DNA of 64,000 bases from CAJCIT01 sp963771305. GTDB taxonomy: Bacteria > Acidobacteriota > Terriglobia > Bryobacterales > Bryobacteraceae. The stretch is from contig CAVYTS010000032.1 of the NCBI GenBank assembly GCA_963771305.1, forward strand, positions 372,001-436,000, given 5' to 3'. The stretch's first letter is position 1. Every line of letters starts with the position of its first letter. Of the stretch, positions 26,551 to 36,414 are shown one piece after another. The position numbers were made by a program, and so were the translations under genes. The notes under the pieces were generated by a model. It was not told where the DNA came from. It was given only the letters and a program-made list of their open reading frames with translations, and made no database searches.

Positions 26551-26713
26551 AACTTTTTCCTTTCGGTGAACCATTGTTTTCGGCTCACCGGTCGAGTGAT
26601 TCTACCGGAGGCCCCTGGACGAAAGCAACGAACAAGGGCGCTAAAAAGTACTGGCGACGGGGGTTTAACAAACGTCAGTGGCTATCGAATACAGTGGCAG
26701 ACGTGTCGAAGCG

Positions 26714-27394
26714 TCAGCGGCTATTGACTAATACCGTGTGCAAAAGTGCGCTGGCGCCATTCCATGCGATCTGCACACCGATGCAAAGTAGGATGAACGA
26801 GGAGAGGCGAACGATGATACTCATACTCGTTTCGCCCAGCACGCGGCCGATGGCTTCAGCGAAGCGATAAGTCAGGTAAATGATGAGGGCCAGCGCCGCG
26901 CAGCCAATCAGCGCGGCGACAGGCAGATACCAGCGCGCTTCGCTGCCGGGCGGCCGGTTTGCGCCGACCGCGATTGCCACTGAAATAGAGCCCGGCCCGA
27001 CGGTCAGCGGCAACGTAAGCGGATAGAATGCCCGCTTCGATAGATAGCAAGCCTCAGCCTGCTTCTGATCTTTTTCCCGGCCAGTTCCGTCATCATCTTT
27101 CTTATTGAGCAGCATCCATCCGGCGGCCATCACTACGAAGCCGCCGCCCACCTGAACCACCGGCAGAGAAATGCCGAAGAACGTCAGTATATGTGTCCCT
27201 ATCAGAACCGACCCGATCAGCAGCATGAACCCGTACACCGCAATCTTTCGGGCCATGATGATTCGGGAGTCGCTGGACAGCCCGGCGGTCAATGAAAGAA
27301 AGATCGGAATGTTGTCCAGCGGGTTGACGATGGGAAACAGCGCGCCGAGGATGAGCAGCGAAATTCGAACTAACTCAGAGATCGCGTTGTGCAT
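26714..27394 (-). CDS. MarC-family integral membrane protein
   Basis: The ATG at 27394 (MHNAISELVRISLLILGALF) gives 226 residues; the longer frame to 27463 adds non-membrane sequence. Six hydrophobic segments are visible. The family-typical LFPIVNPLDNIPIFLSLT lies in the first helix pair, FYPLTLPLTVGPGSISVAIA before the fourth, and a hydrophilic loop with KKDDDGTGREKDQKQ in the middle. MarC/UPF0056 proteins are inner-membrane proteins once linked to multiple antibiotic resistance; their transport substrate is not established. It stands alone on the minus strand. Confidence 0.9.
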   Translation of the reverse strand: MHNAISELVRISLLILGALFPIVNPLDNIPIFLSLTAGLSSDSRIIMARKIAVYGFMLLIGSVLIGTHILTFFGISLPVVQVGGGFVVMAAGWMLLNKKDDDGTGREKDQKQAEACYLSKRAFYPLTLPLTVGPGSISVAIAVGANRPPGSEARWYLPVAALIGCAALALIIYLTYRFAEAIGRVLGETSMSIIVRLSSFILLCIGVQIAWNGASALLHTVLVNSR

Positions 27395-27589
27395 AAGCCG
27401 ATCATCATATTTTGGCAGCTTCCCGGTGACCCGGAGGCCAGTGGTGCGGCCCAACTTTCGCAACGCCTACTGAACCAACTTCGGAGCCGTGAAACTCCAG
27501 CACAGAACCGCGCGCGCAATTCGCCGCACCGGAGCATAGCAAGGCGGATGCGGCAAATCCGCAAAGCCTGTTTGCCCCCGCTGCCCAGC

Positions 27590-28405
27590 TTACGCCGAAG
27601 CCGCATCCTGCGCAACAGAATCAATCCACTCTTCATCGGTCATGGCAGCTCTCCGGCTCAGCAAGGGTTCGGCGCCCGGCCCGGCCAGATGGCGCAGTTT
27701 CCAGGTGCCGCTTTCGATGACATGTCTGATGACTGCGGCGACGACTGACGGTGGTGTCGGAACCTCCAGCGCATCCCGAAAAAGCTCGGCTAGATATTTC
27801 CCTTGACCATATCGAGAGGGAGGTGGTTTGACAATGGCATGTGCCATCGGTGTGTCGATGATGCCAGGCTCTACCAGCGCGACCCTCACGCCAAACGGCT
27901 TCATCTCTTGCGCCAGTCCTTCGGTCAACGCCTCCAGTGCAAACTTCGATGCCGCGTAGGCGGCCAGCGGTGATCTCACGATTCGTCCTGCTACGGACGT
28001 GACGTTAATGATGCAGCCGCTCCCGTTTTCGCGCATGTGCGGAAGCACCTGCTGCATGCACCGCACTGCACCGAAGTAGTTGGTCTCCATGGTGGTTCGA
28101 AAGTCTTCCATGGCAAGTTCCTCGACGGCGCCATGGCGCTCGACTCCAGCATTGTTGACGAGAACGTCAATCTGTTCGCCTCGCTCGTAGATGGTTGCGA
28201 AGCAATCCGCAACGGAGTGGTCGGAATCGACATCCAGCGTCAGGATGGAGATGGGCAGCACTTCCTGTACTGCGCGCTGACCCAGTTCTGGGGCGCGCGC
28301 GGGATTCCGCATCGTCGCATAGACCGTGTGGCCTGCCCGGCCGAGTTCCAAAGCGGTCGCCAGTCCGATGCCCGAACTGGTTCCTGTTATGAGTACTTTT
28401 GCCAT
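27590..28405 (-). CDS. SDR-family oxidoreductase
   Basis: A complete 271-residue classical short-chain dehydrogenase. It has VLITGTSSGIGLATALELGR (NAD(P)-binding TGxxxGIG), NNAGVERHG, catalytic Ser in NVTSVAG and the YAASK Tyr/Lys motif followed by FALEALTEGLAQEM. The region after that, VRVALVEPGIIDTPMA, is the flexible substrate loop. The C-terminal extension WIDSVAQDAASA is not a known motif. The substrate is unknown. The closest style is that of general SDRs annotated as ketoreductases acting on lipids or xenobiotics. It is a single gene with no close partner. Confidence 0.88.
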   Translation of the reverse strand: MAKVLITGTSSGIGLATALELGRAGHTVYATMRNPARAPELGQRAVQEVLPISILTLDVDSDHSVADCFATIYERGEQIDVLVNNAGVERHGAVEELAMEDFRTTMETNYFGAVRCMQQVLPHMRENGSGCIINVTSVAGRIVRSPLAAYAASKFALEALTEGLAQEMKPFGVRVALVEPGIIDTPMAHAIVKPPPSRYGQGKYLAELFRDALEVPTPPSVVAAVIRHVIESGTWKLRHLAGPGAEPLLSRRAAMTDEEWIDSVAQDAASA

Positions 28406-28630
28406 TCCCTCTGCCCTCCGGCGAACTAAGGTTGCTGCGAGGTTCTTAGCGTAGCAAACCCAGCGTTGACCCGATTCCGTTCATCCCCGCGGATGAAAGA
28501 GCTCCGCCGAAGTCGAATCGTCCGGTGAAAGCTGGGCCCCGGCTGTTTAGAGACACTACACTAGTATTACTGTGTTATAAATTACTGAGCCGATTGAGGA
28601 TGATGGCAAAGCCCGGGTATCGTGTAGGAG

Positions 28631-28981
28631 ATGGGTGTCATCCAAGCGAAGATTCAGACGGTCGAGGATATTTATCGCGTGGTCCGGACGGCTGTGGTCA
28701 GTAAGGATCCTATTCGTGCCACCTATCACGACAGGGATCGGTGGTTCTGCCCGCATAGGTTGGGTCGGAATAACGAGGGCCAGGTTCGTGTACTTTGCTA
28801 TCAGTATGCTGGGGAGAGTTCGAGTGGATTGCAAGCGGACGGCTCACCGGAAAACTGGCGCTGCCTTGCTCTGGAGAAGCTGTCTAGAGTGCAATTGCTC
28901 GAGGGTTCATGGCACACCGCGCCCCATCATTCCCGTCCACAGACCTGCATGGTGGATGTAGACGTGGATGCTGAAGATTAA
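28631..28981 (+). CDS. conserved hypothetical protein, apparent passenger of the IS701 element
   Basis: A 116-residue protein with MGVIQAKIQTVEDIYRVVRT, RDRWFCPHRLGRNNEGQVRV, LCYQYAGESSSG, NWRCLALEKLSRVQLLEG and SWHTAPHHSRPQTC before an acidic tail. The order PHRLG...GQVRVLCYQ...SG...W...L.KLS.V.LLEG resembles the beta-barrel core of WYL-like ligand-binding domains without any DNA-binding part. The ATG at 28631 is the first in frame. It lies between the left inverted repeat and the transposase 3' end, on the opposite strand. The codons look like those of a normal chromosomal gene. It may be a cargo gene, or the left repeat may be misassigned. Function unknown. Confidence 0.65.
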   Translation: MGVIQAKIQTVEDIYRVVRTAVVSKDPIRATYHDRDRWFCPHRLGRNNEGQVRVLCYQYAGESSSGLQADGSPENWRCLALEKLSRVQLLEGSWHTAPHHSRPQTCMVDVDVDAED

Positions 28982-29074
28982 CTGCTCCCGCTGGCTCCGC
29001 AGAAGGGACAATGAGGCAACTGCCCGAGCAAGTGGCGGGCGGTGACAATCCGCAGCGTGGCAATTGAGCAGGGA

Positions 29075-30397
29075 TTATGTCGTTCGGGACGGATCCGGCG
29101 ACCCGCGCGGGCGGAAGTCCGGTGGCAGCTCCGGGGCTGATAGTCCAACATGGTCGACGCGGATTGAGGGGGAAAAACGGTTCCGCTCGCCGATCAGGAA
29201 CCCGTAGGCGGCGATGCACAAAGTGGCGTGATGGTGAAAACCGCGCCAACCCCGACCTTCATAATGGCCTAGTCCCAACTCCTGCTTGAGTTCCTCATAG
29301 TCTCGTTCAATAATCCAGCGGTGTTGGGCTATCTTTACCAGAGTTTTCAGGGAAGTCTTCCCCGGCAAAGTGGAGAGCCAGTATTTGGTAGGCTCCGATT
29401 CTTTCTTCGGCCATTCGATCAAGAGCCATTCTTCCGGATATGGCTCAGTGCGCTTGTAATCGCGATGGGCAGGACGCACGCGGACTGCGGCAAATCGTGA
29501 GTGTAAAGTTTCTTGACAGCCTTGACGCCAACCGATGTCCTTCCATGTCGAAGACGGCAACTCGAGAGCCAACTGCTTTACCGAAATGGGTTGATGATCC
29601 GCATTGCGCTGTAGTCGCTTAGCTGGCGCTCCCCGGCCTGGCTTCCGCGCTGGCGCCGGTAAGGGTTGTTGTCCAGGCTCCCACACGGTGGCGTTAGATT
29701 CAATGCCCACTATATATTGCAGTCCGAGTTGGGTGAGATCAGTGCGGAATTGCGTGCCCTTCCCATAACCCGCATCTGCCAGTACCACTCCTAGGGGAAC
29801 CTTCTGTTCCAACGCCTGCCGAATCTGCTGCAAAGCAATCTCTGGCTTGGTTTGAAATTCAATCGACTCGGGCACTCCAGCCTTCCGGCAGCGCTCCTCA
29901 TCCTGGCACCACACCTCTGGCAGATAGAGTCGCCAAGCAATTGGCAAACTCGAGCTCCATGTGCTCACTGATAAACTCACCGCCACCTGGCAGTTATCTT
30001 GTTTGCCGACCTGACCGCAGTACTGCCGAGCGACTCCGACGGAATGCTTCCCCTGCTTAGGAAAACCCGTATCATCCACAATCCATGCCACCACTGGACC
30101 GTGCTTCTCCATGGTTGGCAACACAAATCGCCGCACCTCGGCCAGCATCTCCTCGTCATTCCAGGGGGCGTCCGCCACCAAGTGATGGAGTGACTGATGC
30201 GTGCGACGAACATTGTCGGGAGCCAAGCGCGCGGCCATCGGCTCCACACTCTTGCGCTCCCCGGGCAATAACAATCCCGTGCAGTAGCTCTTCAACGGTA
30301 TGTGCCGGTCGGCATGCCCCGCGGCGTCTGCCAGACCCTCAATATATGCCGCGAAGCGCCTCTGCTGTGGGCCTGGCGAGGAGAGGCGTGATCCCAC
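29075..30397 (-). CDS. IS701-family DDE transposase
   Basis: A complete 440-residue transposase with a GTG start. The catalytic acids are visible in VVAWIVDDTGFPKQGKHSVG (first Asp), VPLGVVLADAGYGKG (second Asp) and IIERDYEELKQELGLGHYEG (Glu), then RGWRGFHHHATLCIAAYGFL. It cuts and pastes the surrounding element. Family assignment rests on the long N-terminal region ending in PWNDEEMLAEVRRFVLP and on the CTAG target. The frame is intact, so the element may still be active. Confidence 0.92.
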   Translation of the reverse strand: MGSRLSSPGPQQRRFAAYIEGLADAAGHADRHIPLKSYCTGLLLPGERKSVEPMAARLAPDNVRRTHQSLHHLVADAPWNDEEMLAEVRRFVLPTMEKHGPVVAWIVDDTGFPKQGKHSVGVARQYCGQVGKQDNCQVAVSLSVSTWSSSLPIAWRLYLPEVWCQDEERCRKAGVPESIEFQTKPEIALQQIRQALEQKVPLGVVLADAGYGKGTQFRTDLTQLGLQYIVGIESNATVWEPGQQPLPAPARKPGRGAPAKRLQRNADHQPISVKQLALELPSSTWKDIGWRQGCQETLHSRFAAVRVRPAHRDYKRTEPYPEEWLLIEWPKKESEPTKYWLSTLPGKTSLKTLVKIAQHRWIIERDYEELKQELGLGHYEGRGWRGFHHHATLCIAAYGFLIGERNRFSPSIRVDHVGLSAPELPPDFRPRGSPDPSRTT

Positions 30398-30446
30398 AAA
30401 ACAATTCTACATTAAAATGTTTGTTTTTAACACAGTAGTACTAGCT

Positions 30447-31405
30447 AGTTTCCCACTTAAAATTCAAAAACCGCCTCAGACCCGACCATCGTGTCCCGAA
30501 GATGGTGTCCAGGCTGGCGATCTTCGAGGGAATCGTTAGGAGTGGGGAGGGATTGAAAAATCGATTTGGGGTTGGGGAGAGCGAGGATGGGAGAGGAGTA
30601 TTTCGCCGGAGAGAATCTTACTGGGGGCGTGCTTGCTCGGCCAAGTGCGTGCCGATATGAATGACATTGTCGGCGATCACCCCAAGCCCGACCCAGCGCT
30701 GGCGGCCGTCCGACCCCCTATATAGCGATCGCCGTAATCCATGTCGGCGTTTGAGAACACTGATGCGGCCTTCACACCCGGTACGCCACTTCTGAAGTTC
30801 CTTAAACCAACGCTGCTTCTGCCGCTGTTTACGCGTGGCGCTCTGGGTGTCGTGGCTCGGAATCGAGACTCGCTTGACTCCTATTTGGTGGGCCTTGGAT
30901 TCGTTGGCGGCTGAAAAGAATCCGGTGTCGGCCGCCACGCGTTCCGGGGCGTGTCCGAACTGTTCGACGTGCTGCTCCAGGGATCCCTCTAACAAGGTCG
31001 CGTCGGCCGGGCGTTGCTCGCACACTTGGTAGAGCGTAATGATCTGGTTCTCCGCCTCTTGAATCAGGACCAGTTTGCCGAACTCATTGGGCTTATGCGC
31101 CTTGCCCTTGCGGATCACCTCCGTGTGCGGCTCGAAAATGCTGAGTAGTTTTCCTTCGGCCTTGGTGTTTCCGCGCAGCACTCGCTCCCGGGTCTGGCGC
31201 AGCACCTGCTGGACACGGGGAATCATCTCATCGAGCTGCTTTTTGGCTTGGTGCATTACGGACAGATTACCGCGCTTAACGCGTATGGCAATCTCGCGCG
31301 AAAACTTCTTCGCTTGCCCGGTAACCCGGCTGGTGATTTCCAGAAGGTGGAGGCCGCCCCTTTGAAAACAAGGACCTTGCGTACTGAATTTTAAGTGGGA
31401 AACTA
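30447..31405. mobile_element. internally deleted IS element with intact 20-bp terminal inverted repeats
   Basis: The left end TAGTTTCCCACTTAAAATTC (30447-30466) is repeated in perfect inverted orientation at 31386-31405. Only about 960 bases lie between, yet the transposase frame inside enters directly from the right repeat in mid-protein. So the 5' part of the transposase gene, about 250 codons, has been deleted while the end was kept. It directly follows the IS701 element (CTAGC at the joint), and AGC occurs on both outer flanks. Confidence 0.72.
30618..31385 (-). pseudogene. 5'-truncated transposase (ISNCY/IS5-like)
   Basis: The frame is open from the right inverted repeat (31385) to the stop at 30618, with an internal ATG at 31256. 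It shows GGLHLLEITSRVTGQAKKFS, LLSIFEPHTEVIRKGKAHKP, EFGKLVLIQEAENQIITLYQ, the Asp in RVAADTGFFSAANE and the Glu in CEGRISVLKRRHGLRRS. It ends WVGLGVIADNVIHIG. This is the C-terminal half of a DDE transposase; the first catalytic Asp region and N-terminal domain are missing. It cannot act alone but its ends could be moved by a related full-length enzyme. Confidence 0.8.
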
Positions 31406-31417
31406 AGCTAGACTAGA

Positions 31418-32311
31418 CTAGCCTGCGCGCAATTCGCCCAGCTCACGCATCGCGTTTTCGTCAATTTTCAAGCCGGCTGCGGCGACGTTTTCTTCGAGGT
31501 GCTTGAGGCTGGAAGTTCCTGGAATCGGCAAAATGACGGGAGACCGCGCCAGCAGCCACACCAGAGCCACTTGTGAAGGCGTTGCCTCCCATCGTGCTGC
31601 GACCCGGCTAATCGGACTATTCGCGCCCGATAGCTGCCCGGCCGCCAGCGGGAACCACGGAATGAAACCGATTTTCTCTCGTTCGCAATACTCCAGAACG
31701 TCCTCTGACTTTCGGTCGCTCACACTGTAACGATTCTGGACGCTCACGATAGGAACAATCGTTTGGGCATGCTGGATCTGTCGGGCGCTCACTTCCGATA
31801 AGCCGATGTGTTTGATTTTGCCTTGAGCTTGCAGATCCTTCAGCGTGCCGAGTTGATCATCGGCCGGAACCTTTGGGTCGATACGATGCAATTGGTAAAC
31901 GTCGATCCGATCCAGGCGTAACCGGCGCAAGCTCCCCTCGCAGGCGGATTTCAGATGTTCGGGCTTTCCGTTTTCCACCCATTGATCAGGACCCGGCCGA
32001 TCGAATCCACCCTTCGTTGCTATCACCAAGCCGGCTGGGTACGGGTGCAAAGCCTCGGCGATGATCTCCTCGCTTACGCGAGGACCGTAGGAATCCGCCG
32101 TGTCGATGAAGTTGATTCCCAACTCCACGGCACGCCGCAGGACCCGGATGGCCTCGGCCCGATGTGGTGGCTCACCCCAGATTCCTTTGCCCGTTATCCG
32201 CATTGCGCCGAATCCCAGCCGTGCGATACGGAGGTCGTTTCCGATCACGAATTCGCCGGCCTCGCCGGCCAGATCTTTGTCTTGATGCGTTACTGACATG
32301 TGCTTCTGCAT
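31418..32311 (-). CDS. aldo/keto reductase
   Basis: The ATG at 32311 is chosen because GAGGAGGGG lies seven bases before it; the frame also runs back to 32380. The 297-residue protein is an (alpha/beta)8 aldo/keto reductase. It has LGFGAMRITG, the catalytic Asp/Tyr in FIDTADSYGPRVSEE, Lys in GLVIATKGGFDR, His in DVYQLHRIDP, IGLSEVSARQI, and a cofactor-binding end SPVILPIPGTSSLKHLEENV. These enzymes reduce aldehydes and ketones with NADPH in the cytoplasm. The stop codon TAG is only 13 bases from the end of the truncated IS element, so the terminator region of this gene was probably altered by insertion. Confidence 0.9.
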   Translation of the reverse strand: MQKHMSVTHQDKDLAGEAGEFVIGNDLRIARLGFGAMRITGKGIWGEPPHRAEAIRVLRRAVELGINFIDTADSYGPRVSEEIIAEALHPYPAGLVIATKGGFDRPGPDQWVENGKPEHLKSACEGSLRRLRLDRIDVYQLHRIDPKVPADDQLGTLKDLQAQGKIKHIGLSEVSARQIQHAQTIVPIVSVQNRYSVSDRKSEDVLEYCEREKIGFIPWFPLAAGQLSGANSPISRVAARWEATPSQVALVWLLARSPVILPIPGTSSLKHLEENVAAAGLKIDENAMRELGELRAG

Positions 32312-32544
32312 AGGGTGCCCCTCCTCAACCTTAATCATGAGGCCTTCCGGCTTCTGCCTGCGCCTCGGTACCTGGATCATAGTTGCCCTTTCTCAACCCC
32401 AGGATGGGTAATGGAAACATTCGGTGGCAACTAGTAACTTTTCCAACCAAGGCAATCGCCGGTTCGAGCCCGCCGAAGTGGTACGAATTTGCGCGCAACT
32501 ACCTCTTTACTAGTGCTCGGCCAGGACCGCCCTCCGGCCCTCCC

Positions 32545-32550
32545 TATAAT
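32545..32550 (+). promoter_or_regulatory. possible -10 box before the DUF885 gene
   Basis: A perfect TATAAT lies six bases before the ATG at 32557, with no ribosome site between, which would suit a leaderless transcript. No good -35 hexamer is seen at 17 bases upstream. Confidence 0.3.
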
Positions 32551-32556
32551 GACGAG

Positions 32557-34226
32557 ATGAAGTTACTCGCGCTCCTGCTGGGAGGAGCAACTCTTATGTG
32601 CGCCCAAACTGACTTCGACCAGCTCGTTGATCGGTACTTTGACGATCAGTTCCGGCTCGAACCCTCCAGCGGCACGGCCGCCGGCATTCATCAATACGAC
32701 TCGCAGCTGGAGGACTACTCCGCCAAGGCCAATCAAGAACGCATCGCGGTGGACCGCAAGTATCTAGCCGAGTTCGAAAAGGTCGCGCCATCGCCCGACC
32801 GCGACATCGTTATTGCGCGTATTCACGGTGACCTGCTGTCGCTCGAGAGCATCCGTCCCTGGCAAAAGAATCCCGACTACTACTCCTCCAGCGTCACCAG
32901 CAGTATCTTCGGCCTCATCAGCCGCAAGTTCGCTCCGCCGGCCGACCGCCTGAAGAGCGTCATCGCCCGCGAGAAACTCATCCCGCAAGTCTTCGTCGAG
33001 GCTCGCCTGCTGCTCAAGAATCCACCCAAGATCTACACCGAAATTGCCACCGAACAACTGCCAGGAAATCAAAGCTTCTTCGCGAACGATGTGCCGCTGG
33101 CCTTCAAAGACGTCACCGACCAGGCCCTTCTCGCCGAGTTCAAAACCGTCAACCAGCAGGTGATCGACTCGCTGAAGAGTTACGAGACCTTTCTGAAGAC
33201 TGATCTTTTGGCCAAATCGCACGGCGATTATCGCATCGGCGCGGAGAACTTCCGCAAGAAACTCGCTTATGACGAGATGATCGATATCCCTCTCGACCGG
33301 TTGCTCAAGATCGGCTACGACAACCTGCACGCGAACCAGCGCGCGCTCGTCGAAGTGGCAAAACAAATCGATGCCACCAAGACGCCACGCCAGGTCTCGG
33401 AAGAATTGTCCAGGGACCACCCCGCCCCCGACCAGCTTCTGCAGTCGTTTCGCGACACATTCACGTCGCTGATCGCCTTCATCAACACCAACCACATAAT
33501 CACGATCCCCAGCGACGTCCGCCCAATCCTCGAAGAGTCGCCGCCCTTTATGCGCGCTGTCACCACTGCCTCCATGGATACGCCCGGCCCCTATGAAAAG
33601 TCGCCACAGAAGCTTACTTCAACGTCACGCTTCCCGAAAAAAGCTGGAGCGCCGCTGAAGTACAGGACTATATGGCCTCGTTCAACAAAGGCACCATCAT
33701 CAGCACCTCCGTCCACGAGGCCTACCCGGGGCACTACGTCCAGCTGCTGTGGTTCCAAAAGGTACAGTCAAAAGTTCGAAAGCTGATCAACTGCGGATCG
33801 AACGTCGAAGGCTGGGCCCACTACACCGAACAGATGATGCTCGACGAGGGCTATGACAAAGGCGATCTGATGGTCCGGCTCGGCCAATTGCAGGATGCTT
33901 TGCTGCGAAACGCCCGCTATATCGTCGGCATCCAGATGCACACCGGCCACATGACTTACGAGCAGGCGGTCGACTTCTTTATGAAAGAAGGCTACACGCC
34001 GCACTCGCTCGCCGACCGCGAGACCAAGCGCGGCACCAACGATCCAACATATCTCGTCTACACCATCGGCAAGCTTCAAATCATGAAGCTGCGCGAAGAC
34101 TATAAGCAGGCCAAGGGCTCTGCTTACTCGCTCGAAGAATTCCACAACACATTCATGCAGCAGGGTGGTGTTCCCGTGAAGATCATCCGCCAATTCATGC
34201 TCGGCAACGATTCGCCAACGCTGTGA
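32557..34226 (+). pseudogene. DUF885-domain protein with a one-base frame break
   Basis: The ATG at 32557 begins a lipoprotein-like or Sec leader (MKLLALLLGGATLMCAQ), followed by FDQLVDRYFDDQFRLEPSSG and a long helical DUF885 domain. Frame one runs to GPYEKS near 33597. One base further, the sequence continues VATEAYFNVTLPEKSW and HEAYPGHYVQLLW, the HExxxGH-type motif of this family, through to 34226, giving about 557 residues. The break is equivalent to losing one A in a short A run. DUF885 proteins look like M2/M32-style zinc peptidases, but activity is unproven. Everything downstream of the break is well preserved, so sequence error is plausible. Confidence 0.82.
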
Positions 34227-34261
34227 ATCAACAACAAGACGCTTGGGACTAGGATGAGAAT

Positions 34262-35244
34262 GTGAGCACGACCTCCCGGCCCCCCGTCACCACGCCCTCT
34301 ACCGCAGCCCATACAGTCTTTCGCCGTTTTGCCTGGGGTGTTCTCGCCTTCAACGTTCTCGTAGTCGCATGGGGCGCCTACGTGCGCGCTAGTGGTTCAG
34401 GCGACGGCTGCGGCAACAACTGGCCTTTCTGCAATGGACAAGTGGTTCCGCAATCGCCGCAGGATTCAAACCCTCATCGAGTTCAGCCATCGCATCAGCA
34501 GCGCCCTCGCTGTATTCGCTGTTCTGGCGCTGAGCCTCTGGGCCTATCGTACGTTCCCGAGGAAGCACCAAGTCCGGTTGTTCGGCCTGCTCTCCGGCGT
34601 CTTCATCCTTCTGGAAGGGGCTCTCGGCGCAGGACTGGTTCTGTTTCGCTACGTCGCTCAAAATGCCTCGTCCGGTCGAGCCTTCTACCTGTCGGCTCAC
34701 CTCACCAACACCATGCTGCTGCTGGGTTCGCTCACAGTGGTTGCCTGGCTGGCTGGTGAACCGTCCGGCAATCCGCATCCGCTCCACCGCCGCGACCTTC
34801 CTCGGGTGCTGGGCTTCGCCCTTGTCGTAGCCCTGCTTGTCAGCATCACCGGTGCCATCGCCGCGCTTGGCGATACACTTTACCCGGCCGTCTCGCTGCA
34901 GCAAGGCGTGCAGCAGGATTTCGCCAGCGGCTCCAGCGTTCTCCTCCGGCTTCGTCTCTTCCATCCGCTCGTCGCGATACTTTCGTCCTTCTTCCTTACT
35001 CTACGTCGCTTTGCGTATCCCGCGCCGGTTCCCCAGCCAAGCCATCCGCGAGGCCTCCGGCATCCTGGCGCTCCTGATCGTGCTCCAGTTGGCGATGGGC
35101 ATGATTAACGTCTATTTGCTGGCGCCCGTCTGGATGCAGCTTCTGCACCTGTTCATCGCCGACGTCCTGTGGATCGTTACGGTGGTGCTGGCCGCCGAAG
35201 CCATGGTCTACCCGGTAAGAGCCGCAGCGACGCCTTCACGCTAA
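34262..35244 (+). pseudogene. ctaA: heme A synthase (CtaA/COX15), two frame breaks
   Basis: The pieces in three frames form one eight-helix membrane protein: FRRFAWGVLAFNVLVVAWGA with YVRASGSGDGCGNNWPFCNG, then IQTLIEFSHRISSALAVFAV, LLEGALGAGLVLF, AHLTNTMLLLGSLT, ALVVALLVSITGAIAALGDT and, last, ILALLIVLQLAMGMINVYLL with PVWMQLLHLFIADVLWI. The RxSGSG...C...C start, the HR in the second block and the paired His residues are the heme-binding features of CtaA, which oxidises heme O to heme A for cytochrome c oxidase. Breaks lie near 34455 (extra G) and 35000 (extra base). Because the gene is normally needed for aa3 oxidase, sequence error is a serious alternative to true inactivation. Confidence 0.82.
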
Positions 35245-35305
35245 GGCGTCGGACGGAAACCTCTTCGTAATATGCTCGTCGCAATAAGTATGGTCTCCTG
35301 ACAGC

Positions 35306-36408
35306 ATGCGCGCTGTCGCCGTCTTCCCCGATAAAAAGCAGATCTCATTAGTCGATCATCCTGAGCCCTCACTAACTTCCCCCACCGAGGTGAAACTCCG
35401 CATTCTCGACGTCGGCATCTGTGGCACCGACCGCGAAATCGCCGCCTTCGAATACGGCTTCGCTCCGGCCGGGTCCGATTATCTGGTTCTGGGCCACGAG
35501 TCTCTGGGCGAAGTTGTCGAGATCGGCAAAGACGTCACGTCCGTGAAGCCCGGCGATCTCGCCGTGCTCTCCGTCCGTCGCCCATGTCCGGAATTCTGTC
35601 CGGCTTGTGCCGCAGGCCGCCAGGATTTCTGTTATACCGGCCACTTCAAAGAGCGCGGTATCAATCAGCTACACGGGTACCTCACGAGCCATGTGGTGGA
35701 GGAGAGCCCTACCTTTACGTCCTGCCGAAGGCTCTCCGCGACATCGGCGTTCTCACCGAGCCGCTAACCATCACCGAGAAGGCGATGGATCAAATGAGGA
35801 CCGTAAGCGAGCGCATGCCCTGGGTCGGCGAGAATCCGGAGGACCATCAAAACCAGCATGCTCTGGTGTTGGGCGCGGGTCCGGTTGGCTTACTCGCGGC
35901 AATGAAATTGGTGATCGAAGGCTACCGCACCTTCGTCTATTCGCTCGGCAAGGGCGACCCGCAAAAGGCCGCCATCATGCATGCCATCGGCGCCACCTTC
36001 TTGCCCGCCGAGGACATCAAACCCGCCGACGTCCTTGGCAACTGCGGCGGCCACGTCGATCTCGTCATTGAAGCCCTGGGCGCCGCCAGTATCTCGTTCG
36101 AGATCATCCAGTCGCTGGGTCAGAATGCCATCTTCATCTTCACCGGCGTTCCCGGCCGCAAAGCGCCCATTCCCTTCGACCTCAGCGATCTCATGCGCGA
36201 TATGGTCCTGAAGAACCAACTGGTGTTCGGCACCGTCAACGCCGGCCCCATGCATTTTCAGAACGCCATCGCCGACCTTGAACGCTTTGACGCTCGCTTC
36301 CCGGACGCTGTCCGCCAGCTCATCACCAACCGTTTCCCAATCGACCAGTTCCTGCAGCCGATTGAGAACCCCGGCGGCATCAAGAACGTCATCCAGATCG
36401 CCCAATAA
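35306..36408 (+). pseudogene. zinc-type glucose/alcohol dehydrogenase, one frame break
   Basis: The first frame gives MRAVAVFPDKKQISLVDHPE, catalytic-zinc Cys in ILDVGICGTDREIA, LVLGHESLGEVVEIG and structural-zinc Cys residues in CPEFCPACAAGRQDFC. After one missing base near 35707 (HVVEE to PYLYVLP) the second frame continues with LTEPLTITEKAMDQM, the Rossmann motif LVLGAGPVGLLAAMKL and IPFDLSDLMRDMVLKNQLVF. The total is about 367 residues. The layout with GTD at the catalytic site and TEPL matches glucose 1-dehydrogenase-type MDR enzymes that oxidise aldoses to aldonolactones. All zinc ligands and cofactor residues remain. Confidence 0.82.
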
Positions 36409-36414
36409 AGGCCC

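Larger units (their letters stand above)
28561..30445. mobile_element. IS701-family insertion sequence with terminal inverted repeats and a passenger gene
   Basis: The left end starts after CTAG (28561-28564) with TATTACTGTGTTATAAA. The right end reads, on the other strand, TACTACTGTGTTAAAAA and is followed by CTAG (30442-30445). Nearly matching inverted ends and a four-base CTAG duplication fit IS701-family target preference (YTAR). The element is about 1.88 kb. It carries the transposase on the minus strand (29075-30397) and, unexpectedly, a separate plus-strand gene at 28631-28981. It directly abuts a second, truncated element at 30447. Confidence 0.72.

Noticed and set aside
28561..31411. 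Composite transposon made of the two IS elements
   Set aside because: The two elements have different ends and different families and enclose no shared cargo; they merely abut.
32383..32556. Upstream extension of the DUF885 gene
   Set aside because: The extra residues precede a normal signal peptide and no ribosome site supports the earlier start.
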